The notes: a model not told the origin generated them from the sequence alone. DNA of 64,000 nt from Mesomycoplasma ovipneumoniae ATCC 29419 (GCF_028885435.1 NZ_CP118522.1:806001-870000), one strand, 5' to 3'; numbered from the stretch's first letter, positions 43,571-55,810 are shown. Translations and numbers: made by a program.

Positions 43571-44932
43571 ATGAAAACTAAATCAAAAAACACACTTACA
43601 GAACGACAATTTATTTTTTATGGGCTAAATTATGTTGTAGGATTTGGCTTTATCGCCACTATTTCGAGAGTAATTAATCAAGGAATTTGGGGTGTTTTTG
43701 TCTTTATTCTGACATCTTTAATTACTTTAGCGGTTATTTTTGCTTTTGCTCGAGCGGGGCAAAAATACCAAAATGAAGTTGGTGGTTCATATGCATATGC
43801 TAAAAAAACCTTTAAAAATGGACTTGTTTTTTTCTCAGGTTGAAATCAAGTTGCCCGAATTATGCTTTTTTCGGCAACGAGCCCGCTATTTTTTTCAACT
43901 CTACTAACACAATTTGATCCCGATCGCCAATGAGTTTATGTTTCAATCTCATTAGTAGTTTATATAATTTTAATTCTTGCCGGTAGTTTTGGGTTTAAAC
44001 TCTCAAAACAAATAATTTTAGTTACTGCTATTTTTAAATGGGCAACACTTCTTATTGGTTTTGGTTTAATTATTTATTTAATTATTCAATCAAATACATA
44101 TGGACATACTTTTAGCCAAATCGAACCTTTTAGTGTTACATTATTTGCTAGTACAATTTTATCATTTATTTATTCTTATGGTGGTTTTGAGTCATTAGCG
44201 ACAATTTCACAAAGTGTCGAAACAAAACGGTTTAAAAAAGTAATAATTCTAATGTTTCTTATAGTAATTTCTTCCTATTTTTTATTTTATATAATTTTTA
44301 TAGGACTTGGTAAAGAATATCTTTCAAACTTTGGACTTGAACAAGTCTACAAAACTCTTTGAGGTACCACAGGAGTATCACTTTTTACAATCGGATTATT
44401 CTTTAATCGAATGTCAGCAACAATGGGATCAGTTCAACCTTATGCAAGATATATTGCACCACTTGCTGAAGACGGTTTTTTACCTTCCATTTTTGCCAAA
44501 AAAAATAAGCACAACGAATACCATCATGCTATTTATCTTTCAGTTTCGCTTGCTATTACTTCAAGTATAATTTTTACAATTATTCCTAGAATTGCCGGTG
44601 TTACAGACACATTTGGTACAATTTTAAAGGCAGGAAATATCTCCTTTTTAATTCAGTATTTTCTCACACTCTTTACAGTTTTGATTTGAAAATGACGAAA
44701 AAGCGAACAAATACCAATTTGAGAAATTGTAATTTACATTATAGGTATGATTGTTATTTTATTTACCCTTATTGTTTCACAATTACCATTTATTAGTAGT
44801 AGTTCTGAAGAAGTAACTTTTGAGCAGTTTATACCTTTAATAAGTTATGTTGCCGCAATTTTAATTGGGTATATCGTTAAATTTTTAAATTCTTGACTAA
44901 AAAAGAGAAAATTGAGAAAAGTAGTTAGTTAA
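43571..44932 (+). CDS. APC-superfamily amino acid permease
   Basis: 453 residues with about twelve hydrophobic helices. The N-terminus (FIFYGLNYVVGFGFIATISRVINQGIWGVFVF) and the VGGSYAYAKKTFKNGLVFFSGWNQVAR segment are characteristic of the amino acid/polyamine/organocation superfamily. Imports an amino acid by proton or ion symport, or exchange; the substrate is not readable. A TACAAT -10 lies near 43532 and a strong terminator follows the gene. Confidence 0.88.
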
Positions 44933-44957
44933 TATTGTTTTAATTCCATCAAAACAT

Positions 44958-44987
44958 AAAAAAAGCTATGAATTCATAGCTTTTTTT
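44958..44987 (+). terminator. permease terminator
   Basis: AGCTATGAATTCATAGCT palindrome flanked by A and T runs. The same hairpin is duplicated at 45615-45638 by the mobile element insertion. Confidence 0.85.
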
Positions 44988-45075
44988 ATGTTTTAGTTTG
45001 CTATAAATTCAAAAATTTTTCGAGAAAAATAAGGACAATAAGTTAAACTGGATTTAGGTTTATTGACTAAAAAAG
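44964..45075. repeat. long direct repeat flanking element copy 5, left copy (112 bp)
   Basis: Matches 45615-45725 with one missing base and about five substitutions. It begins within the permease terminator hairpin. Confidence 0.85.
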
Positions 45076-45614
45076 CTAAAATTTTAACTTGAAAAGCAAA
45101 ATATGAAATGTTTAAACTACTTTTAGTTTAAAACACTGGCAAAAGTCAATTAAAGTATAAAATAACAAAAATCATAAAAAAAATACAACTACTATTTAAA
45201 CTCAATGCAAATAGAAAACTCGTTTTTATTTGCAGCGAGCCTAAAAAAATATATGAAGTTTTGAAAGAACAATAACCAAAAGCCCTAAATTTATAGATTT
45301 CTAAACGGTTAAATTTAAGGCATTCCATCATATTTAAAAATATAATGGATAATTCGCACTATCTTATTTTATTATGACAAAAACATAACTAATCCCCCCC
45401 TTAATTCAATATAAAATTTATTAATTATTCTTAGTGAGGGTTATTATAGCATAATTTTATTTTAGACCAAGCATTTTTTTTTTTTTTTTGTAAAAGGTTA
45501 ATTTTAAAATAATAAAAATTAAGATAATATCATTAAAAACACGGATTTACTGGTATTTTTACGTACTTATATTCACTAAAAAGTGAATTTTTGCCATCAA
45601 ATTGGAAATTTAGG
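45076..45614 (-). mobile_element. short IS-related repeat element, copy 5 (539 bp)
   Basis: Right end CATCAAATTGGAAATTTAGG with the TTCACTAAAAAGTGAA palindrome; the left end has lost the terminal CCCGAG. It has the conserved hairpin (45192-45240) and, on the minus strand, promoter TTGGTC/TATAAT, an AAGGGGGGG ribosome site and a short ATG frame. The 112-bp flanking repeat is the longest in the window. Confidence 0.8.
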
Positions 45615-45725
45615 AGCTATGAATTCATAGCTTTTTTTATGTTTTAGTTTGCTATAAATTAAAAATTTTTCGAGAAAAATAAAGACAATAAGTTAAGCCA
45701 GATTTAGGTTTATTGACTAAAAAAG
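45615..45725. repeat. long direct repeat flanking element copy 5, right copy (111 bp)
   Basis: Duplicate of 44964-45075, carrying a second copy of the permease terminator hairpin. Confidence 0.85.
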
Positions 45726-45731
45726 GACAAT

Positions 45732-45762
45732 AAAAAGACTTTTTAGCTAAAAAGTTTTTTTT
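45732..45762 (+). terminator. palindromic terminator or attenuator upstream of dprA
   Basis: ACTTTTTAGCTAAAAAGT, a perfect 18-base palindrome followed by eight T residues. A TTGACT at 45714 could be a -35 for the operon, in which case this hairpin would act as an attenuator rather than ending an upstream transcript. Confidence 0.6.
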
Positions 45763-45809
45763 AACGTTTTCTTGGGCTTTTTTCTTAATTTATAGCAGAA
45801 GGAGGACGT

Positions 45810-46589
45810 ATGAATAAAAAATTAATTCACTATGCAATTAAATATAAAGGGGATTATTTTTCAATCCAAAAGGCAATCCAACAAAATGAAGAGGTAACAG
45901 ATGAACAAATAGAAAAAATCGAACAATTAATTAATTCAGGGGAGATTAGGGCAATTACAATTACAGATAAAAATTACCCTGAATCCTTGCGGATTCTTAA
46001 AGACCCGCCATATGTGATATTTTATAGCGGCAATATCGAAGCTTTAAATGACCTGCATCCAAAAGCTTCACTAATTGGTGAAAATTACATCCCTCAAATT
46101 CAAAGTTTTTTTAATCGTTCACTTGATCAAATAATAAAAAGACACGTTTTAGTAACAAACGGCTACAAAGGAGTGGAACAAAAAGTAATGGAATTTTTCC
46201 GTTTACATGAAATACCAATTATTGGCGTCTCAGTAAATGGGGTTGAAAATCCTTGAATGTTTGAAAATTTTAAAGATTATGACAAATTATTGATAATTTC
46301 TGAATACCCTAAGGGGGCTAACATTAATAAAAAACGGCTAATCCAACGGAATCGATTAGTTGCTGCCCTTAGTAATTTTTTAGTGGTTTATTCACTCAGG
46401 CAAAAAGGTGGATCACAAAATCTAGTTAATTTTTTTCTCGATCTTGGCAAGGAAATTTATTGCTTTTATGATGATAATTATGAGAATCTAATTGATTTTA
46501 AAGGTTCTTTTGACTTAATTTATCAAGGAGCAAATTGGATAACTGAAATCAAAGATGTGCATTACAAAATAGGAATGGGTGAAGAATAA
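45810..46589 (+). CDS. dprA: DprA/Smf-like DNA processing protein
   Basis: In other bacteria DprA binds incoming single-stranded DNA and loads RecA during transformation. 259 residues, one TGA Trp. Family motifs: YPESLRILKDPPYVIFYSGN, LLIISEYPKG, and the Rossmann C-terminal RNRLVAALSNFLVVYS followed by KGGSQNLVNFFLDLGKEIY. The usual GSR/GTR loop is degenerate (ASLIGENY). The ribosome site AAGGAGG is the strongest in the window. The stop overlaps the next ATG (TAATG), coupling it to the secretion-like genes. Confidence 0.88.
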
Positions 46590-46900
46590 TGTATTTTTTA
46601 AGTTTATTTCAAGACACAAAAGTTGGAGGCGAGTTATCGACTCTTGCAACTACGTTGCAAAATTGAATAAAATATCTTACTCAAATAGGAATGCCTGTTG
46701 TTGGCGGAATTTTAGTTGCCGCAATTGTCTTTTTTGCAACAATGCTTTCAATTACCCACGATGTTGAAAAGCGTGATAAGTGAAAAAAAGCACTAATTTG
46801 GTCTTCAATTGGATTTGTGATTATTCTAGTTGCTCTTGGATTATCAACAGTAATAATTTCTGTTGCAAGTTCAGCTGCAACTGGAGGGGCTAAAGGGTAA
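46589..46900 (+). CDS. small two-helix membrane protein, VirB2/TrbC pilin-like
   Basis: 103 residues: a short N-terminal segment, helix 1 (about 36-56, GMPVVGGILVAAIVFFATML), a short charged loop (DVEKRDKWKKA) and helix 2 (about 73-95). This size and helix-charged loop-helix topology are those of VirB2/TrbC-type type IV secretion subunits, and the next genes encode VirB6-like and VirB4-like proteins. The sequence itself is too short and diverged to prove homology. It begins in the dprA stop and ends in the next start (TAATG both times). Confidence 0.65.
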
Positions 46901-49215
46901 TGTTTGGTTGACTTTTTAGTGGTTTAATCAATATTATTACTTACCCATTTTTTGTTTTAGGATGGTATTTACTTGTTTATTTACCTTTTTCAGTTATTGC
47001 CTTTTTTAATTATATTTTCGAAAAAATTGGCATAAACATTATTGTCCATGCAATTTTTCATAGACAAACTTTTTCGTTTGAAAGTCTTCCAATCGGTTTT
47101 TGAATTTTTGCAATTGCCTCGATTTCAATGGGTTTTATTGTTCTTATTTTGCGATATGTTAAATTTTTAATTATTCGCCGTAATTCTGCAGATACAGAAA
47201 TTGCAGCAATGTCGAAAGTTAGTGTTGGCTCTTTTATTTTTATTTTCACTTTTCCGGTTATATTTTTTACCTTACTAATTGCGATTCAGTCGACCTTAAC
47301 AATAATAAATAATTATATTAGTGGTGATCAAAATTTAATTGATTTAATGCTAAGATCGGCATCAAACAAAATTCCTGACAGCGAAATTCAAACAATTAGT
47401 CAAGATTTTAGCGTTCCATCTTATTCAACTTTTACGACAATGGAATCTGGCGAGGCAATAATTTTAATTATAACACTTTCGGCATCTTCAATTGTTGTTG
47501 CCTATATTTTAGGAATTAGTTTTATTTCACTTTTCACCGCATCAGCGCAACTTTTTATGAATTTTATAACCATGCCACTTTGAGCAGTAAGTAGCATTTG
47601 GGACGATGGTCGAAAACTAAAAACTTGAACAAGAACATTTTTTGGCCAATTTGCAGTAATTATTATTTACCAAGTTAGTTTTAATTTGTTCTTAATTTGA
47701 GTGGCTTCGACCTATAAAATTGCAGATTCAATTGATTTTGAAGGAGCAAAAGGGATATTTATCTTCCGTTTTTTGCTAAAAATATCTTTTATAATCGGGG
47801 GCGGACTGGCAATTTCTACCTTTACTCGCCAAATTGCCGCTAATTATGGACAGGCCGGAGCTGTTGAACATCATCAAAGATTGGCTTCCTCAACTCTAAA
47901 AGTTGGAGGGGTTGCTCTTGCTGGAGCAGCTGGGACAATGTTTAAATTAAATCAAAATAATCACAAAAATGCTACTGATTTAACAGGTCTACCTTCAAAA
48001 TGAAATCAAAAAAAGCCTTTTGATATTGTTGATAATTCAATTCTTCCAAACCAAAAGCAAAGTCCTTGAAGAAATGCAATGAACCTAGTGGGAATCGGGA
48101 CTGGGGTTGCTTTTGCTGCATATAAGGCTAGACCTTTGATTGAAAAGTGACGAAATTACAGAGCTAATCGGGCTTTAAATGGTGAACAAACAGGATTAAA
48201 AAATTTTTTTAGCAAAAAAATTAATAATTTATTCTCGAAATTTAAAAGGGGTGATTCTGGTCAAAATTTAGAGAAAAAGGCAAAAAATACTCGCTCAAGT
48301 GTTGAAAAAACATCAGAAAACCCATCATCTCAAAATAAAATCAAAGAAACAGCAAACATAAATCAAAATGAAGCATTATTGACTGAAAAAAGCCCAATTT
48401 CTGATGATAAATTACAGCAAACTGATTCATTAAGTCAATCTAAAAATCAATCTACTGATGAAAAACAGCCAAAAATTGAAAAAAATGATGTTGAAATTGC
48501 GCCAAATTTAGATCAACAAGAGAATTCTGAAAATAAATCTGATGAAAAACAGCAAACTGAAAATCCAGAAATAGCAGAAAAACCTGCAAAAAAACAAGGC
48601 TTTTGAGCTAGATTTTGAGGTGAGTGACCAAAAGAAGAGACTAAAAAAACGCGAAGAAAATCTTCCAAAACAAAAGATGAAACCTCTGAAAAAGAAGCTA
48701 AAAAAGTTAAAAAAGCAGTAAAAAAGAAAGAAACTAAAGCAGAAAAAGCAAGTGAATCTAAAGAAAAAAAGGTAAAAATTGAAAAAGCTGATTCAAAATT
48801 AGATGAAAAAACTAGTGAGACAAAAGAAAAATCAAAGAAAATAAAAACTAGTGAAAAAAGTAGTGCTGCATCTGCAGCATCAGACGAAAAATCTTCCGTA
48901 ACTAAAGAAGAAAATGCAAAAACCATTGAAAAAGCAGGCCCACAAATTGAACAAAATGATGAAAAAATCAACAATTCAGCGGCCAAAAAAACACGAACTA
49001 GAAGTAAAAAAGCCGAAATTAATGTTGACAGTCAAGCACAAAATAATGCTGCAATAATTTTGAATTCAGAATTAAAAACTGCTGAATCTAGCCAAAATTT
49101 AAAACCAGTTAAAGCTGAATTAAACAAAAATATGACCAAAAATGATGAACAAATTCAGGACAAATCAGATAAGACAAAAACTAATAGCGCTGAAAAACAA
49201 GAAAAAGATAAGTAA
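46900..49215 (+). CDS. polytopic membrane protein with long charged tail, VirB6/TrbL-like
   Basis: 771 residues. The first ~330 hold about six to seven hydrophobic helices (for example FVLGWYLLVYLPFSVIAFF, SFIFIFTFPVIFFTLLIAI, FAVIIIYQVSFNLFLIW), the layout of VirB6/TrbL channel proteins. From about residue 340 to the end it is hydrophilic and Lys/Glu/Ser-rich, with one aromatic island (GFWARFWGEWPKEE near 567-580). The tail could be a cytoplasmic DNA- or partner-binding arm. The role is inferred from topology and position before the VirB4-like gene. Confidence 0.7.
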
Positions 49216-49256
49216 AACAACTAATACAAACTTTTTGTATTTTGGACAGGTAAATT

Positions 49257-51899
49257 ATGAAATTACAAAATAAACGAATTAAAAACGTTCAAATCCAAAT
49301 TTTTCGACACATTACGCTAATTGACATTCCAATAATTATAGTTTTGTTTTTAGTTTCTGCCTCTATTGGTTTTGCGTTGCCTGAAAATTTATTTATTTTG
49401 GTAAAAATGTTGATTTCTACGGCATTTTTTTTAGTTTGAACAGTTCCATTAATAAAATACTACAAAAATTGGGGACTAAAAGGCTATAAAATTATCTGGT
49501 ATATTGCTCTTTATTTTACAAGACCTAAAGTTTATAGCAAAATTTCATCTACAAGTGCAAATACACGAAATTTATTGCCATATAGCCGTGCTAAACAGGA
49601 TTTTATTAAAATTTCTGGCGGTTTTATTGCTGGAATTGAAATTTATGGTCAAGATATTTTTAGCATTGGAAGTCAAAAAATTGAACAAATTCTTGAACAA
49701 TTTACAACAAGTCTTAATTCTGTTAATAGTCGAATTTCGATTGTAAAAATCGCTCACCCTAATGATTTGACAAAAAATAAACTATTTTTTTTACAAAATC
49801 AGGATGAATGTAAAGCCAATTTGAATGAGAATTTTTGTCAGTTTTACAAAAATGATATTGCAAATTTTGACACTTATTTACATCATCGGTATTTTATTGT
49901 TATTTATGAAAAAAATGATGTCAGTTTGCTTCAACAACTTAATTTGCTCAGATCCAACATTTCATCAACAGGTTTTCGCGCTAAAACTTGCACACTTAGA
50001 GACTTACTTGATTTAAATTTGAAAATAATCAATTTTAGTGATTTTTTAAGCGATCAAGAATACAAAAAAATTCAAGAAGGCGATGATATTAGCAAATATT
50101 TGGCACAAGACCGAATTGAATGACATCCAGAACATTTTAAAATTAATGACATTTATTTTTCAGTTCAAACTATTAATGAATATCCTTTTAATCTTCCTCT
50201 TGGATGAGCGGCTCAACTTTTTTCAACAAATAGCAGCGTTGTTTGGCATTTAAATCGACTAACAAGTGCCGAAAAAGAAACAAGTTTAAACCGAGGTGCA
50301 AAAAATTTAGAATCCAATTTGAATGACCAAAAAAACGTTGTTCAAAAATCTAAAACTGCTAAAGAACGAGCAGCTCTTGAAGAAATAATTAACATTGCCG
50401 GCTCTTCAAATGAAGAAATATTTTATTCGACATTCATTTTTTTGAATTGAGGGGAGACTAAATCTCAACTTAAAGAAATTGAAAGTAAAAATCGAAATAA
50501 TTTAAGAAACATTGGTGGAACAATAAATCCGCTAAAATACCGTCAATTGCAAGGTTTTGCTTCACTATTTTTCCGTTTTAGTAACTTTTTAAAGGAAGAA
50601 ATTGAAATGCAGGCAAGTAATGTTGCTTTTGGAATCCCTTTTACATCACGAAATTTTAACGACGGAAATTATAATATAATTGGAATTAGTAAAACTGATT
50701 ATACTCCTATTTTTTTCGATCTTTTTTTGCAAAATCAAGATCGAAAAAATTCAAACTGTTTCATTTTAGGAACTTCTGGCGCTGGTAAGTCAACACTGAC
50801 AAAAAAATTACTAACTTATAATAAAGCTGTCGGAAATTCAGTGATTATTTTAGATCCACAAAACGAATATTGGAAAATCGGCGAAGAATTAAAAGCAAAT
50901 ACAATTAATTTTGCAAGTGGATCATCAACAATTTTTAACCCTTTACAAATTCAAAAAGTTTTTAATCCACAGTCAAAAATTATTGATGAAAGTATTTATA
51001 ACAACGCCGAAACTATTTCACTTCACCTTCAAAATTTAGAGCGGTTTTTTGGCATTTTACTTCCAAATTTAGATCACAAAATGTTAATGTCAATCATTGA
51101 ATGTGTTAATGAAATTTATAAAAATAAGAACTTTTACACACTTTTTAATGATATTAGTCTTCTAGAACCACGAGAATTTCCAACTATTGATGACTTAATT
51201 GCTAATTACAAATTAATGGATTTTTCCTACATTAGTCAGCATGAAAAAATGATTGTCTCATCAACTTTGGAATACGAATTTAGTAAATACGGGAAACTTA
51301 ATAGACTTTTTAATGGGCAAAATTCCAACTTTGATATTCAAAATGGTCTTGTAATTTTTAATGTTTCAACATTGATGCATCTTGAAAAACGTATTTACCA
51401 GGCAGCATTTTTTTTAATTCTGTCATTTATAGAAGGAAAAATCGCTACAAATTTTTACAAAAATAAAAAAATTACCTTAATTGTCGACGAGGCGCACCGA
51501 TTTATTGATGAATCAAACACAATCGCGCTAGATTTTTTGTTTAAAATTGCTAAAACTATCCGTAAATACAACGGCGGCTTGATAATAACAACACAAAATC
51601 CGGGTGATTTTGCAATTAGCGGAGAAGCTGCCCGAAAAAGTGAAGCAATTATTGAAAACTGCCAGTATGCTTTCTTTTTTAATTTAAAAAGTAACGATAT
51701 AAATAAGGTAGACAAACTTTTTTCATCTTCAGGCGGACTTACTGATGAAGAGAAAAAATTTATTGCACTGGCCCAAATAGGTGAGTTCATTTTTTCTGCG
51801 AATTTAAATGATCGATATATTTGTTCAGGTTATTTTAATAATGCAGAGAAAAAATTATTTTTTGATAAAGGAGATAAACTAATTAACAAAGGAGATTAA
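49257..51899 (+). CDS. VirB4/TraE-like ATPase with N-terminal VirB3/PrgI-like membrane segment
   Basis: 880 residues. The N-terminus has two hydrophobic helices (about 22-40 and 45-62), as in VirB3 or PrgI proteins that are often fused to VirB4. The C-terminal half is a RecA-like motor: Walker A GTSGAGKST (about 505-513), DPQNEYW, Walker B ITLIVDEAHRF (about 740-750) and the GLIITTQNPGDF motif, the standard set of VirB4/TraE/TraC ATPases that energise type IV secretion. Many TGA codons. Its stop overlaps the next start (TAATG). Confidence 0.88.
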
Positions 51900-54800
51900 T
51901 GAGCAAAAAATTACCATTTTTTTTAATTTCTGGCCTTATTCCTGTGCTTTTTTTGTCAGCAGGTTACCAAAACACAGCTTATTTTAAGTTAAATAATTAT
52001 GATAATTATGAAATAAAGTCTGAATTTGCAAATTTTAGTGCTCAATTTGACTTAGAAATTGAAAGACAACCTGATTCATTTAGTTTTGAGTGAATAAAAG
52101 ATAAAACAATTGACTCAAAAAGTGAAATAAGAAAACTAAATTCATATTGATTTGATCGAACAATCAAAGAAAAATTTTACAAACCAGGTTCAAAACCTGA
52201 AATAAGAGATGAAAATTTAGCACCTGAATATTGCAGTCAACTTGAAAGTTGTCGTAATTGACAATTTTATTTAAGCGAATCCAAATTCAGAGATTGAAAA
52301 CAAGAAACAGTTTTTAACATTTATGGCGAATATGATAAGTCAATTTTTGATCGAAATTCATTATCAATTTCATCAAAAAAACATAATAAAGTCAACATTT
52401 CAAACATTTTAAATGAATATGCAAAAAATAAAATTGACGAACTTGAAAAGAATTTTAATCTTAAAAATATAAAAATAAGTCATTTAATTTACAGCGTGGG
52501 ATTTGAATTACAAAGAGATAAAATTAAAAAATTTACTGTAAATTTACAATATCGATATTCATATCAAAAAAGAGTTCTAAATAAGGATCTAGAGCTTGAA
52601 AAATATTTGTCTGATTTAAAGCAAAATTTTAATAACTCAATTATCAAAAATAACCAAATTTCGATAAGTATTGAAACAAACCATCAAAAAAATGATGAAA
52701 TTCAAAGTTTTTCACTAACTTCATCTCAAAAAGGTCTAAAAGAAATTGAAAAAAAAGTTACTGAATTTTCAAGCGAACTTTTTAAAGAAGGAAAAAAATA
52801 CAACGAAGATCTACATTTTAACGTTATTGGCGACACGCAAATTGAATTTTTTATAAGATTTAAACACCCTCAGGACAAAAATTTTTACAATTTTCAGTTA
52901 AATAACAAAGTGAATGTAAATTTATTTTTTGAAGATAAAGACAAATTTTGAAAAAGACTGACAATTATTCCAGGTAATATTTATGATCCTAAAACTTATC
53001 AGTCAAAAATTGACGAACCAGTGAAAATTTCTGAACCAAAAACCGCAACAAACGAAGGCGGAGTTCGGAGAATTTACGGCGGAAAATGGGAATATCATAA
53101 TAAAATAAAGCTAAATTTCATTACAAATCCAGAAGAAAATGAAATTTTATATGTCAACGGAAATCCTGTTGATGTCTTGGATCTTAATTTTGATTATGAT
53201 CTTGAGGATCTAAGACTTGAGCAAAAAAACCCGCAAAATTCAACAAATAGTTATAAAATTGAAATTAAGAAATTTAAAAAAGACAATAAAATACAGGATA
53301 ATTCAGAATTAGTAGCCATTTATGAAATTGAATTTGTAATTAAAGCTGCAAATTCAGTTATGGATATAAAGTGATTTGCCTGAGATCCAAAAAATAATAA
53401 AGATCAACAAAAATTAATCGAACCTTACTTAAAAGACAAAAATAATCAAATAATTTATGATCAATTTGGAGTTAAGGTTAAAAATCCTGAATATGATCCG
53501 TTAATTGATGTAAAAACTGGCACAAAAAAACAAATTGTCTGAGTATCAACCGGTAAAAATCCTAATTCTATACCAGAAAACAGCAATTTTGCTCAACTTC
53601 CAAGCGAAATTTCGCGTTTTAATTTAGGTCTTGAATCAGAATTTGGATTCATTGCAGAAGCAAGTGTTAGTGGAAAAGGCGCAAATATAGTGTTAAATTC
53701 AAACCCTGAGAATGATAAAGTTTCATCTTTTAGATATTTAGTTGACTCAGATAATAGTGAAAATTTTGAAATTTTAAGCAAAAATGGCCAAAAATCAGAA
53801 AAATTTGACATTACAAATAGTGCAAATAAATATTTTTCGATTGGGGGAGTTTGACTTTTTTCTTCTAAATTTGACAAAGGACTTTCATCATATAAAATTG
53901 TTTCTATTGGTGAAAATTCAAGTTCACAACTTTTTAATGATGTTTTCCCAAATAAATCAATTATCCCTTTTTGGGAATCAAAAGCAGGTCAAATTTTAGA
54001 ACAATACTTGCTTCTAGAAAAAATAACAAATGAAAATATCAAAAAATTAACCTATGAACAAATTCTGTTATATTGAAGAAATTTTATTGATAATGTTGCA
54101 AAAAAACAGCAAATTAACAAAATTAATCAAAAATTAGACGAAAATATTGAAATTAAAAACAAAATTGTCTTATTAGTTCAAAAAAATTTAAATTTTGAAA
54201 ATTTAGAACAGACAAATAACGAAAATACAGGTTCAAATTACGATTTTGAGAGCTCAACAGGCAACAAAGTTCTCGAAATTAACCCAGAAATGATTTCTGA
54301 AGTATCTAAATTTTTTGTAGATGACAATGAAAATTCTAGTAATATTGATATAAAAATTGAAAATATTGTTCAGAGTCAAGATAATAAATTTGATTTTGAC
54401 ATTAAGATACTTAAAAAAGATGATAAAAGAACAGAAAATTTTAAAGAAGTTTTAGGTATCTTAAGTTTTTCTGATATTGAAATTAAAGATTCTGAGCAAA
54501 ATAAAAATAAAACCAAAATTAAATTTAATTGGAAAAATGACAAGCTCACAGTAAATCAAAATTTGCAAAATTCAAGCCAAATAATTGATTACTTTTCAAA
54601 TCAAGAAAATTTTGACAAAGTAAATCTGTTTTTAGAGGAAAATGACGAAAATATAATTGCCAATTTTGATCTAAAACCCGAGTTTAAGGAGCTTTTTCAT
54701 TTACAAACTCCCTTTATTGTTGTGAAAAAAAGCACAAAAAATAGTGAAATTTTTCAAGATTCAAGAAATATTTTTGATGAACTTTTGTTAGAGCGAATTA

Positions 54801-55531
54801 ATCTTACTGGCATTGAAAATTTACAGAATGCCAAAAATTTTATATTACAGCAAATCCAGGCGAGTTGAAAAGATGTTAAATACAACTATAATGTCGATTT
54901 TGTAATTGAAAATTTTGATAATGTCGTCGAAAATGCGATGAAAAATGTCGAAGAAAGTGAGCAAATACCTCACAAAATTTGAAATTTGACTCTAAAAGTC
55001 AAGGAAAATCAAATTAATAAATTTTATGGATCAAAAACTATTAAACTCGTTAATATCATAGGAAGTCTAAATAACCCTAAAATTAACAATTTAAGTCAAA
55101 TTAAAGCCAAAGAATTTAGTCTTTCTATCTCAAAAAACAGTGATAATTTGGAAAATGCCATTAAAGATCATGTCTATAATCTTCTTTTACCCGAGGAAAT
55201 TGATTCAAAAAAATATTTGTATTTACAGAATATTTCACAAATTGTGAATAATTTTCGGACTAATCCAAAATTGGAAAAAGCAACACTCGTTTTAAAACCT
55301 GGAACACCTCAGCTAAATGGAAAAAAGGAACTGACTATTTTTAATTCAGATTTTAAAACTTTAGGCGATCTAACTTTGGGTGGTTTAGAAAAAAATTCTG
55401 ACACTACCGAGTCAAATATTTCAAAATCCACAGCTTATTGACTAATTCCGTTAATTATTTTTTCAATAATAGGATTACTGTTTTTTGGTTTTTGGATTTA
55501 TAACAAATTTATCGCAAAATTTAAAAATTAG
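51899..55531 (+). CDS. large surface-anchored protein of the secretion-like operon
   Basis: 1210 residues. An N-terminal hydrophobic signal (KLPFFLISGLIPVLFLSAG) without a lipobox is followed by a very long, Asn/Lys/Glu-rich extracellular part and one C-terminal helix (about 1180-1203, WLIPLIIFSIIGLLFFGFWIY) with a basic tail. A Cys pair (YCSQLESC, near 115-120) might form a disulfide. I recognise no domain. Its translational coupling to the VirB4-like ATPase suggests a structural or adhesive component of the same machine. Confidence 0.75.
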
Positions 55532-55573
55532 AATTCTCAGAAAAATAAATAAATTAAAATCACAAATAGTTAA

Positions 55574-55608
55574 TAAAAAAAGTCTTTTACTTGAATAAAA
55601 GACTTTTT
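55574..55608 (+). terminator. terminator of the DprA/VirB4-like operon
   Basis: AAAGTCTTTTA pairs with TAAAAGACTTT, followed by a T run. Confidence 0.85.
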
Positions 55609-55810
55609 TTATTAATAAATTTTAATTAATTTGTTGACTAAAAATAATTATAACTATTTTTTGTTAGACTTCGTTTAAGAAAGGAGTTTTTCAAATTTTT
55701 AAAAATTTTTTCAAAAAACAAAATAATAGTTGTTTTAGATAGGTTTTTTCAACTAAGAAGAAAAATTTTAGCCTTGATAGATAAGGTCAAATTTAAAAAA
55801 TATTTAAAAT

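Noticed and set aside
45810..55531. The region as a classical mycoplasma integrative conjugative element
   Set aside because: No TraG-like coupling protein, relaxase, DDE recombinase or flanking repeats enclosing the block are seen, and it sits beside a stable housekeeping cluster.
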